A stretch of DNA of 64,000 nt, taken from assembly GCF_003335505.1 (NCBI RefSeq), contig NZ_QPEX01000011.1, forward strand, positions 372,001 through 436,000. Direction: 5' to 3'. The notes under the pieces were generated by a model, which saw only the letters and a list, made by a program, of their open reading frames with translations, was not told the DNA's origin and made no database searches. Shown here in pieces: positions 27,845 to 35,008 of this stretch (positions are counted from its first letter, which is position 1; each line of letters starts with the position of its first letter). A program made the position numbers and the translations under genes. The DNA is from Bremerella cremea (GTDB lineage Bacteria; Planctomycetota; Planctomycetia; Pirellulales; Pirellulaceae).

Positions 27845-28099
27845 GGGACTCAATGGGGTTACAGCAAGAGGGTGGTGAGGGCGCCGGCAAAGCAGCGCCT
27901 GCTGAAAGTGAAAGCTATCACATATACATGAAGTCGGGAATGGAACTTCGGGGTTCCGTAAGGAATGAGGCCCGAAAAAACGAAAAGGTTCCATGTAGGG
28001 TTGAGATCAATTAATGTTTTATGAAGCGGAACTTACCCCTTACCAGGACCGCATCGGAATAATTCTTGTCCTGTCCCACCTTATTGAGCACCCCGCCCC

Positions 28100-29095
28100 A
28101 TGCGTCTACCGTTCACCTGCCTAACACTGCTACTGAGTTGTTTCGGAACAACGTTTCTGGTTCATGCTGCTGTAGCTGCCGAACCGACAGGCGATGCGAA
28201 GGTCGTGCTCGATACACCAGGTCTGGTCGCTTTTTGGACGTTTGACGAACAGGCTGGCCACGCCAGGAAGTCGATTGCCCCGGGGGGCGATTACCCGCTT
28301 GAAGAAGTAAACGGCCCAATCGCCCGCGCCGAAGGGGGACCTTATTCAGGCTACAGTCTGGAGCTTAATGGGAAGCAGTATTTGCAATTAGCTTACGAGA
28401 AGACTGGCAAGCTCAATATTAGCGGCCCAGACGCCCAGGTCAGCATGTTTGCCGTAGTGCGGATTATTAATCTGAATCAAAGCCGCACCATCGCTGGCAT
28501 GTGGAGCGAAGGGAAGGGACGCGATGACGATACCGGCTCGCGGCAGTATGCCTTGTTGATGAACATGCCAACCTACGGCGGGTCGAAGCAATTGGTGCCG
28601 CACATTAGTAGCGAAGGAGGCGTTACTCGGCGTGCTGATGGCTCGGCTTTTCCTTGGTGTTCCGACTACGCCGCCACCAAGCAGCAGGTCCCAGAAGAAA
28701 CTTGGTGTACTCTGGCATTCACGTACGACGGTCAATACATCCGGGCCTACATCAACGGAACCTTGGAAGAGCGGGAGCTTGATCCGAAGAAAGATCGCCG
28801 TGACGATCGTTACTTCACCCAAGAAGGTCCCGATGGGAAGGATCGCGGGATGAACCCTTACTATCACGGACGCGGAATCTTCGCCTACGATCCTGCCAAG
28901 CATGCCGAATCGAAACCGGGTGGCGGTTCTGATTTCACCGTCGGAGCCCGATACGCGGTGGGTTCGTTTCTGCGAGAGGCCACCAAAGGCAAGTTTGGAG
29001 GTCTGGCCGTTTTTGACCGAGCCCTATCCGACGAAGAAATCGCCAAGCTCCACAAGTCCGCCAATATCGACGCGTTGAACGCCTCCACAAAGTAA
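28100..29095 (+). CDS. Secreted LamG/concanavalin-A-like domain protein
   Basis: A 331-residue protein with a signal peptide (cleavage after about residue 27, AVAA). A LamG-type beta-sandwich follows: [45 protein letters not shown] and the C-terminal [20 protein letters not shown]. This fold usually binds carbohydrate. It is the first of three genes in the same direction, with a 34-base gap to the next, so the products may work together on a polysaccharide. Confidence 0.82.
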   Translation: MRLPFTCLTLLLSCFGTTFLVHAAVAAEPTGDAKVVLDTPGLVAFWTFDEQAGHARKSIAPGGDYPLEEVNGPIARAEGGPYSGYSLELNGKQYLQLAYEKTGKLNISGPDAQVSMFAVVRIINLNQSRTIAGMWSEGKGRDDDTGSRQYALLMNMPTYGGSKQLVPHISSEGGVTRRADGSAFPWCSDYAATKQQVPEETWCTLAFTYDGQYIRAYINGTLEERELDPKKDRRDDRYFTQEGPDGKDRGMNPYYHGRGIFAYDPAKHAESKPGGGSDFTVGARYAVGSFLREATKGKFGGLAVFDRALSDEEIAKLHKSANIDALNASTK

Positions 29096-29129
29096 CGAAT
29101 CGCCCCACCTACGATAGGTATCTATCATC

Positions 29130-30383
29130 ATGAAACGACGCACCTTTCTACAGGCTTCGGTTGCCGCTGCCATTGCTGCCAAGGCTTACGCTGCCCCCGG
29201 AAAACGTCCCCAGATCTTGCTTCGCTCTTCCTGGCAAGTGGTCAACATCGGCGACATCGCCCATACGCCTGGGGTGTTGGCGTTGCTGGAAAAGTATGTG
29301 CCGGAGGCCGATGTCACGCTGTGGGCATCCGGCGACTTCTCGGAAGAAGTCTCGGCGATGGAGAAAAAGCGTTTTCCCCAGCTGAAGATTGTGAAGGGAT
29401 CGATTGGCAAAGATGGCAAAGCCTCGAATGCCGATCTGCAAGAGGCCGTTAGCAGCAGCGATTTCTTGCTGCATGGTTCCGGACCATCGTTTGTGGCGGC
29501 TCGCGATACGGGTGATTACGTCGAGCACACCGGCAAGCCGTTTGGGATATACGGCATCACGTTTGGCGGGGCAGGGGCCAAAACGCTGAGCCTGATGAGT
29601 AAGGCCCAGTTTGTTTTCTTTCGCGATACCGTCTCGTTGGGCAAGGCAAAGCAAGTTGGCATCAAGAGCCCGATCATGGAGTTCGCACCTGATGGGGCGT
29701 TTGCCTGTGATTTGCGAGATGATGCCGCCGCCGAGCAGTACCTGCAGCAGAACGACTTGGCCACCGGCAAGTTTTTGTGCTGCATTCCTCGGCTGCGTTA
29801 CACACCGTATTGGTTGGTGAAAGAAGGGCGTACCATCGACGAGAAGAAGCATGCCCGCAACGAGGAAATGAAGGACCACGATCACCAGCCCCTCCGCGAC
29901 GCGATCAGCAAGGTGGTGACCGAGACGGACTATAAGGTGCTTCTCTGTCCCGAGGACATGACTCAGATGCAAGTCGGTAAGGACAACGTCTACGATCACC
30001 TTTCCGACGAGGTTAAGCAGAAGGTCGTCTGGCGTGAAAATTTCTGGCTGACCGATCAGGCACTCAGCACCTATGTCCGTTCGGCGGGCTTCTTCGGATT
30101 GGAAATGCACTCGCCGATCATGTGTATCGGCAACGGCGTACCGGCAATTGTGGGGCGTTTTGAAGAGCAAACTTCTAAAGGTTTTATGTGGAAAGACATT
30201 GGCCTGGGAGATTGGTTATTTGATATCGACCAGCCGCAACAAGTCGCTAAATATACGGATACTGTGTTAGACTTGATCAACAAGCCAGAAGCTACCCAAG
30301 AAATGGTCCACGCTGCCCAGGCCGTGGTCACTCAGCGGCAGCAAGCAACCATGGAAGTCGTCCGCCAATCGGTGGGTGTCTAA
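29130..30383 (+). CDS. Exported polysaccharide pyruvyl transferase-like protein
   Basis: A 417-residue protein. The N-terminus KRRTFLQASVAAAIA is a twin-arginine signal. The remainder matches the polysaccharide pyruvyl transferase (CsaB-like) family: NIGDIAHTPGVLALLEK, LLHGSGPSFV, a GIYGITFGG loop and FFGLEMHSPIMCIGNGVPAI. Known members add pyruvate ketals to cell-wall sugars in the cytoplasm using PEP. A Tat signal would place this one outside, where PEP is not expected, so its chemistry may differ. It is probably cotranscribed with the LamG gene. Confidence 0.78.
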   Translation: MKRRTFLQASVAAAIAAKAYAAPGKRPQILLRSSWQVVNIGDIAHTPGVLALLEKYVPEADVTLWASGDFSEEVSAMEKKRFPQLKIVKGSIGKDGKASNADLQEAVSSSDFLLHGSGPSFVAARDTGDYVEHTGKPFGIYGITFGGAGAKTLSLMSKAQFVFFRDTVSLGKAKQVGIKSPIMEFAPDGAFACDLRDDAAAEQYLQQNDLATGKFLCCIPRLRYTPYWLVKEGRTIDEKKHARNEEMKDHDHQPLRDAISKVVTETDYKVLLCPEDMTQMQVGKDNVYDHLSDEVKQKVVWRENFWLTDQALSTYVRSAGFFGLEMHSPIMCIGNGVPAIVGRFEEQTSKGFMWKDIGLGDWLFDIDQPQQVAKYTDTVLDLINKPEATQEMVHAAQAVVTQRQQATMEVVRQSVGV

Positions 30384-30404
30384 CAGCGAGTGTCTTCCGT
30401 CTTG

Positions 30405-30444
30405 TCCCCTCGCCCCTACGGGGAGAGGGCTAGGGTGAGGGGGC
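30405..30444. repeat. Short palindromic repeat-like element
   Basis: CCCCTCGCCCCTACGGGGAG followed by AGGGCTAGGGTGAGGGGG can fold into a hairpin (CCCCTC with GAGGGG outside, CCCC with GGGG inside). It resembles the short G-rich palindromes found dispersed in many bacterial genomes. Only one copy is in this window. Confidence 0.45.
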
Positions 30445-30522
30445 GAAGCAAAAACAAGTTTCCCATCCAGCACGTAGTTAAACGATCAGCAGTTTTCATC
30501 CCCTTCCGGTGACCGACGAACT

Positions 30523-31914
30523 ATGACAAAGTCTTTCGCTATCTTATTGCTCGCGTTCTTTACGTTGGGAATGTTCGTTCCGGCTGCCCAGGCAGAAACC
30601 AAGAAGCCGAACATCGTTTATATCTTGGCCGACGATTTGGGCATCGGCGATTTGAGTTGCTACGGCCAGCAGAAGTTCGAGACCCCCAGCATCGACCGAC
30701 TGGCGGCGGAAGGAATGCGGTTCACGCAGCATTACTCAGGCAGCACGGTTTGTGCTCCGACGCGCAGCGTGCTGATGACCGGTTTGCATACCGGCCATAC
30801 GCCGGTCCGTGGCAATGCAGAAGTGAAACCGGTCGGCCAGCAGCCGATCCCGGCCGAGACGGTCACCTTGCCCGAGTTGCTAAAGAAGGCTGGCTACGTG
30901 ACCGGCGCGTTCGGTAAATGGGGGCTTGGCTACCCAGGCTCGGAAGGGGATCCGCTGAATCAGGGCTTCGATGTCTTCTACGGTTACAACTGCCAACGCA
31001 ACGCCCACACGTACTATCCGACTTGGCTGTACGACAACGACAAGAAGATCGAGCTCGACGGCAAGACCTACTCGCACGATCTGATCATGGATCACGCGCT
31101 GCAGTTCATTCGCGACAACCAAGACAAGCCATTCTTTTGTTACTTGCCGATCACCATTCCCCACGCTGCGATGCACGTGCCGGAAGAATATTCTGAACCG
31201 TTCCGCAAAAAGTTCCCTGAGTTTGAAAACAAGCAAGGAAAGTACGCCGGTACCACGGTGACCAACCCGGTTGCCGCCTTCGCCGGAATGTGTACCAAGA
31301 TGGACGAAGATGTTGGTCGCGTGATGCACCTGCTTAAAGAACTAAACCTCGACGACAACACCATCGTGATGTTCACCAGCGACAACGGTGCGCATCAGGA
31401 AGGGGGGCATAATCCTGGGTTCTTCGATAGCAACGGACCTTATCGCGGTTACAAACGCGACCTAACCGATGGCGGTATCCGTGCTCCCTTTATCGTGCGT
31501 TGGCCAGGGCATGTGAAGCCAGGCACTACCAGCGATCTGATCAGTGCCCATTGGGATGTTCTGCCAACCCTGTGCCAACTGGCCGGGGTCGAGGTGCCGA
31601 AGACTCTGGACGGCATCAGCATGGTGCCGACCTTGACCGGCGAAGGAGAGCAGCCCAAACACGATTACCTGTACTGGGAGTTCTTCGAGCGAGGAGGCAG
31701 AAGGGCCGTTCGTATGAACCAATGGAAAGGTGTGCAGAACGATATGACCAACAACCCCGATGCTCACATCGCACTTTACAATATCGAAGAAGACATCGAT
31801 GAATCGGATGACGTATCGGAAAAGCACCCTGAATTAGTCGCCCAGATCCGTCAAATCTTCGACGAAGCCCACACCGAAAACGATCGCTTTAAGTTCAAAT
31901 TCGAACAAAAATAG
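30523..31914 (+). CDS. Type I sulfatase (arylsulfatase A-like), secreted
   Basis: A 463-residue protein with a signal peptide (residues 1-24, ending AQA). The metal-binding N-terminus is NIVYILADDLGIGDLSCYG (D37, D38). The sulfatase signature is C77-A-P-T-R81, where C77 would be converted to formylglycine. Other marks are GKWGLGYPG, MFTSDNGAHQEGGHN and GIRAPFIVRWPGH. It would hydrolyse sulfate esters, probably of algal polysaccharides (inference from the group's lifestyle). It lies after the pyruvyl transferase-like and LamG genes. The formylglycine-generating enzyme is not in the window. Confidence 0.95.
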   Translation: MTKSFAILLLAFFTLGMFVPAAQAETKKPNIVYILADDLGIGDLSCYGQQKFETPSIDRLAAEGMRFTQHYSGSTVCAPTRSVLMTGLHTGHTPVRGNAEVKPVGQQPIPAETVTLPELLKKAGYVTGAFGKWGLGYPGSEGDPLNQGFDVFYGYNCQRNAHTYYPTWLYDNDKKIELDGKTYSHDLIMDHALQFIRDNQDKPFFCYLPITIPHAAMHVPEEYSEPFRKKFPEFENKQGKYAGTTVTNPVAAFAGMCTKMDEDVGRVMHLLKELNLDDNTIVMFTSDNGAHQEGGHNPGFFDSNGPYRGYKRDLTDGGIRAPFIVRWPGHVKPGTTSDLISAHWDVLPTLCQLAGVEVPKTLDGISMVPTLTGEGEQPKHDYLYWEFFERGGRRAVRMNQWKGVQNDMTNNPDAHIALYNIEEDIDESDDVSEKHPELVAQIRQIFDEAHTENDRFKFKFEQK

Positions 31915-31943
31915 GTGCCGTCTACGCAGCCCCAAATTACGCC

Positions 31944-32047
31944 GTAGGGTCCGCTCTGCGGACCGAAGTTGTAGCGTGGTTATTATAGGATTCGTGAAGT
32001 TCTTTCTGAAGTAGATAACGTCTTGCGGTCCGCACAGCGGACCCTAC
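31944..32047. repeat. REPIN-like doublet A
   Basis: The left unit GTAGGGTCCGCTCTGCGGACC (31944-31964) and the right unit GGTCCGCACAGCGGACCCTAC (32027-32047) are inverted copies of one another, and each contains a 7-bp palindrome around a 3-base loop. The spacer shares ATTCGTGAA...TTCTTTCTGAAGTAGATAACGTC with doublet D. It ends 13 bases before the TTG start of the first array gene. Confidence 0.8.
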
Positions 32048-32060
32048 GAGGGACCAGGTC

Positions 32061-32612
32061 TTGGACGAATCACAGCCAGTGCAACCACTTCGCTTCGGCG
32101 TGCTTGATCTGTTATTGGCCATGATGCTTATTGCCTACTTCTGTGGGGTCGTAACTTTGGGCTTGGCGGACGTTGGAACCGATGTTCTCAAGGTTATCGA
32201 ATTTCAACCGCCAGAGTTTTGGCAGTCGCCGGTATTTATCCCAGTGATCGGTTTTATTCTGATCATCGGGCTATTTGTTTATCTGTTCGCCTTGATGACT
32301 AGCCCGGTTTGGTTCGTCGCGGCAATTCTTTCAAGCACGCTCCGGCCAAAGCTGTTTCTGCTGGCCAGTGTCCTTGCCGTGCTGGTGGCTTTGGTTTTGC
32401 CCATCCTTTTAAAGGATGGGTATCATCAAATATCGTTGATGGTCTGCCTCAGTCTAGGAGCGATGCCGCTAGGATCGGCGTGGATCTTTCATCGGTGGCT
32501 TCTGGGGCTTGAGACGTCTTTCCTGGTGAACTTTTGGTTTTTCGGTATGTTTGTCGTTCAGCTATCTGTGATCCAAGTAGCCGGAGTCCTACATGCGATG
32601 GCCTACTATTGA
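32061..32612 (+). CDS. Small four-helix membrane protein, array paralogue 1
   Basis: A 183-residue protein with a TTG start. The ribosome site GAGGG sits in the 13 bases between doublet A and the start. The N-terminal motif LRFGVLDLLLAMMLIAYFCG is shared by all four array members. Four transmembrane segments lie at about 12-35, 58-88, 100-120 and 155-178. The conserved SLGAMPLGSAWIFHRW segment precedes the last helix. The function is unknown. The N-terminal cytoplasmic-edge motif resembles those of many planctomycete membrane proteins. Confidence 0.7.
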   Translation: MDESQPVQPLRFGVLDLLLAMMLIAYFCGVVTLGLADVGTDVLKVIEFQPPEFWQSPVFIPVIGFILIIGLFVYLFALMTSPVWFVAAILSSTLRPKLFLLASVLAVLVALVLPILLKDGYHQISLMVCLSLGAMPLGSAWIFHRWLLGLETSFLVNFWFFGMFVVQLSVIQVAGVLHAMAYY

Positions 32613-32616
32613 GCGC

Positions 32617-32718
32617 GTAGGGGCCGCTGTGCGGGTCGTAATTGCAAAGTGGTTTGGTAATTCGTGAATATGTGTTGCCAAGTTGAGGGCGTTTTTCGGT
32701 CCGCACAGCGGACCCTAC
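32617..32718. repeat. REPIN-like doublet B
   Basis: The left unit is diverged (GTAGGGGCCGCTGTGCGGGTC, 32617-32637). The right unit is exact (GGTCCGCACAGCGGACCCTAC, 32698-32718). It starts 4 bases after the first paralogue's stop and ends 13 bases before the TTG of the second. Confidence 0.8.
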
Positions 32719-32731
32719 TGGGGATCAAGTC

Positions 32732-33237
32732 TTGGACGAGTCTCGGTCAGATCAACGGCTGCGTTTTCGTATTGGAGATCTATTTTTCGTCACGGGATTG
32801 GTTAGTTACCTGTGTGGCTTGATTGCTTACGGTGCTTCTGACGCAGGGGTGAGGCTTGTTGAATTTCTAGAGAAGGCAACGCCTCCTCCGATCGGGATAG
32901 CAGCATTGGTGATTTACACGATCCTCTTGTTGGCCAGCCCATTCTGGTTGGTACTACTTGTTCTTTCACAGAAATTAATACCTAGGTGGCTTTGCATTGC
33001 GAATGCTTCGCCCGTGATTATCTTGATTGTCATGTTGTTCTTGGGGGAAGGGAAAGAAACGCTTCCGGTTGTAATCGCCCTTAGTTTAGGGGGGCTATGG
33101 CTGTGGCGTGGCTCTTAGGGCACCAGAAAAAGGAAAAAACGATTTCCTTGGCGGCGGTATGGACGTTTGCATCCTTTGTCTTTGCCGATTTGATCGTAGT
33201 GGAGACGGCAGTGGTACTTTATGGCACCTCCCAATAG
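32732..33237 (+). pseudogene. Array paralogue 2, frameshifted in a G6 run
   Basis: From the TTG at 32732 the frame gives 128 residues (LRFRIGDLFFVTGLVSYLCG...) and stops at 33118 with GLWLWRGS. The other paralogues continue with SLGxxPLxxAWLxHRW and a last helix. Here the +1 frame supplies exactly that: AMAVAWLLGHQKKEKT... to a TAG at 33237. One extra G in the run at 33089-33094 would join both parts into about 168 residues. It may be a recent pseudogene, a phase-variable gene or a base-calling error. The restored end would overlap paralogue 3 by 17 bases. Confidence 0.75.
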
Positions 33238-33748
33238 CGATCCGATACTACGCTTTGGCCTGAAAGACTTGCTGTTGGTAACCGGCATTTTCGGTTACTT
33301 CTGCGGACTGGTTTCGCTGGGGGTTTCCACGTCTGGTAGTGTGCTACTTTCCCTCTTGGTCGGCTGGTTCGGGCAACTGGGGATTCTCGCAATTTTTGTT
33401 TGGCCATTCGTATTGTTTGGAAGCTTGGCGTGGTCCATTGAGGTTTTGTTCTTTGGCGACGATTGGACTCGACCGAAAGCATTTCTGTTAACGAACGTAG
33501 TGGTTGTCTTGTTCGCGAACATCTTACCGCTTGGTTTTCGCATGTGGGCCATCGGAGACGTAACCCTATCGTTGGCTGCTACGCTAAGTGTGGGATCGTT
33601 ACCGCTTACTTTGGCTTGGTTGGTACACCGAGCGTCACGCGATATGCCCGTGCTGGTCCCCCAGGTCTTGAGGTGGTTGAATGGTCTGCTATTGTTGGAA
33701 CTACTGAGTACCGCAGCGATTGCCGGGTTACGGTCGATCGGCACGTAG
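33221..33748 (+). CDS. Small four-helix membrane protein, array paralogue 3
   Basis: A 175-residue protein starting at an ATG (MAPPNSDPILRFGLKDLLLV). The motif LRFGLKDLLLVTGIFGYFCG is nearly that of paralogue 4. Four hydrophobic segments follow, and the SVGSLPLTLAWLVHRA segment precedes the last. There is no REPIN in front; it overlaps the +1 frame end of paralogue 2 instead. Its TAG stop (33746-33748) is part of the GTAGGG end of doublet C. Confidence 0.72.
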   Translation: MAPPNSDPILRFGLKDLLLVTGIFGYFCGLVSLGVSTSGSVLLSLLVGWFGQLGILAIFVWPFVLFGSLAWSIEVLFFGDDWTRPKAFLLTNVVVVLFANILPLGFRMWAIGDVTLSLAATLSVGSLPLTLAWLVHRASRDMPVLVPQVLRWLNGLLLLELLSTAAIAGLRSIGT

Positions 33749-33831
33749 GGGCCGGCGTGCGGGCCGAAAGAATATGTGAAGATGTGTTTCCGAAGCGGAA
33801 AGCGATTTGTGGTCCGCACAGCGGACCCTAC
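33745..33831. repeat. REPIN-like doublet C
   Basis: The left unit is diverged (GTAGGGGCCGGCGTGCGGGCC, 33745-33765). The right unit is exact (GGTCCGCACAGCGGACCCTAC, 33811-33831). The left end supplies the stop codon of paralogue 3. The right end lies 13 bases before the TTG of paralogue 4. Confidence 0.8.
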
Positions 33832-33844
33832 GAGGTGTCAAGTC

Positions 33845-34372
33845 TTGGATGAATCTCGGTCAGATCAACCGTTGCGCTTTGGCCTGAAAGACTTGATGCT
33901 GGCGACCGGTGTTTTCGGTTACTTCTGCGGGCTGGTTTCGCTGGGCGTGTCCGGGTTAGGCAGGCGAGTTCTCGATTACTTGGCTCAGGGGATTGGATCG
34001 CTGGGCCCTGAGATTATTGCTGTGTGGCCGTTTGCCTTTTTCGGAAGCCTGGCGATGCTGTGCATGGTTGACTTTACTGATAACCCTGCCCGACGTCCTA
34101 AGCTGTTCTTACTGCTGAATCTGGCCGTGGTGCTTGCCGCGTGTTGTTTTCCTTTGAACGTTCTTATCCTAGGATGGAATATTTCATTTCTGCCACTCAC
34201 CAGCAGCTTCGCGCTCGGAGCATTCCCTCTCTCGATCGCCTGGCTGGTTCATCGCTGGGCTCTGGGAATGCCGCAAACACCTGACGTAACGTGGACGTTT
34301 TGCCTTTTGATGTTCCTCGATCTAGCAGCCGCCGGTTCAGGGATTGGGCTGTGTGCGTTCTTGGACTTCTGA
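33845..34372 (+). CDS. Small four-helix membrane protein, array paralogue 4
   Basis: A 175-residue protein with a TTG start at 33845, chosen because the same GAGG..CAAGTC-TTG-GATGA arrangement precedes paralogues 1 and 2; the frame itself is open from an ATG at 33776 inside doublet C. It contains LRFGLKDLMLATGVFGYFCG, four hydrophobic segments and ALGAFPLSIAWLVHRW. Doublet D follows 11 bases after its stop. Confidence 0.72.
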   Translation: MDESRSDQPLRFGLKDLMLATGVFGYFCGLVSLGVSGLGRRVLDYLAQGIGSLGPEIIAVWPFAFFGSLAMLCMVDFTDNPARRPKLFLLLNLAVVLAACCFPLNVLILGWNISFLPLTSSFALGAFPLSIAWLVHRWALGMPQTPDVTWTFCLLMFLDLAAAGSGIGLCAFLDF

Positions 34373-34383
34373 GGTCTAGGCAT

Positions 34384-34472
34384 GTAGGGTCCGCTGTGCG
34401 GACCGAAGTTAGGGATTCGTGAACTTCTTTCTGAAGTAGATAACGTCGTGCGGCCCGCACAGCGGACCCTAC
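34384..34472. repeat. REPIN-like doublet D
   Basis: The left unit GTAGGGTCCGCTGTGCGGACC (34384-34404) is exact. The right unit GGCCCGCACAGCGGACCCTAC (34452-34472) has one change. The spacer is close to that of doublet A. The right end overlaps msrA: the CTA at 34469-34471 is the msrA stop codon read on the minus strand. Confidence 0.82.
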
Positions 34473-35005
34473 TTCAGTTTCTCGCCGAACTGTTTGCGGA
34501 ACTTGTCGACCTTGGGGCGGACGACCATCGCACAGTAAGGGTTGCCGGGGTTGTTGGCCAGGTATTCTTGGTGGTAGTTCTCGGCGGGGTAGTAGTTGTT
34601 GATCTCGGTTACTTCAGTAACGATCTGGGCAGGGAACACGCCGTTGTCGTTGAGCTTGGCAATGAAGGCGTCGGCTGCTTCTTTTTGGGCCTGGCTATGG
34701 TAGAAGATCGCACTGCGATACTGTGGGCCGACGTCGTTTCCTTGGCGGTCTTTGGTGGTTGGATCGTGCGTTTGGAAGAAGATTTCTAGCAGATCTTCAT
34801 AGCTTATCTGGTCGGGATCGAACGTGATTTGAATCACTTCGGCATGGCCGGTCGTTTTGGTGCAGACTTGTTCGTAGGTTGGGTTGGCGACATGCCCGCC
34901 AGCGTAACCGGAGGTGACCGACTCGACACCACGCAACTCGCTGAAGACCGCTTCGGTGCACCAAAAACAACCGCCACCAAACGTTGCCGTTTGAATTTCT
35001 GCCAT
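34469..35005 (-). CDS. msrA: Peptide methionine sulfoxide reductase A
   Basis: A 178-residue enzyme that reduces methionine-S-sulfoxide in proteins. The catalytic GGCFWC motif lies at residues 10-15 and is followed by SGYAGG and GHAEVIQITFDP. The C-terminal NYHQEYLANNPGNPYC carries a possible resolving cysteine. It starts 3 bases after the uvrA stop, so the two form an operon. The stop codon lies inside a REPIN end. Confidence 0.95.
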   Translation of the reverse strand: MAEIQTATFGGGCFWCTEAVFSELRGVESVTSGYAGGHVANPTYEQVCTKTTGHAEVIQITFDPDQISYEDLLEIFFQTHDPTTKDRQGNDVGPQYRSAIFYHSQAQKEAADAFIAKLNDNGVFPAQIVTEVTEINNYYPAENYHQEYLANNPGNPYCAMVVRPKVDKFRKQFGEKLK

Positions 35006-35008
35006 GCG

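Noticed and set aside
29148..30170. 340-residue open frame antisense to the pyruvyl transferase-like gene
   Set aside because: The sense frame has a Tat signal and family motifs; the antisense one has none.
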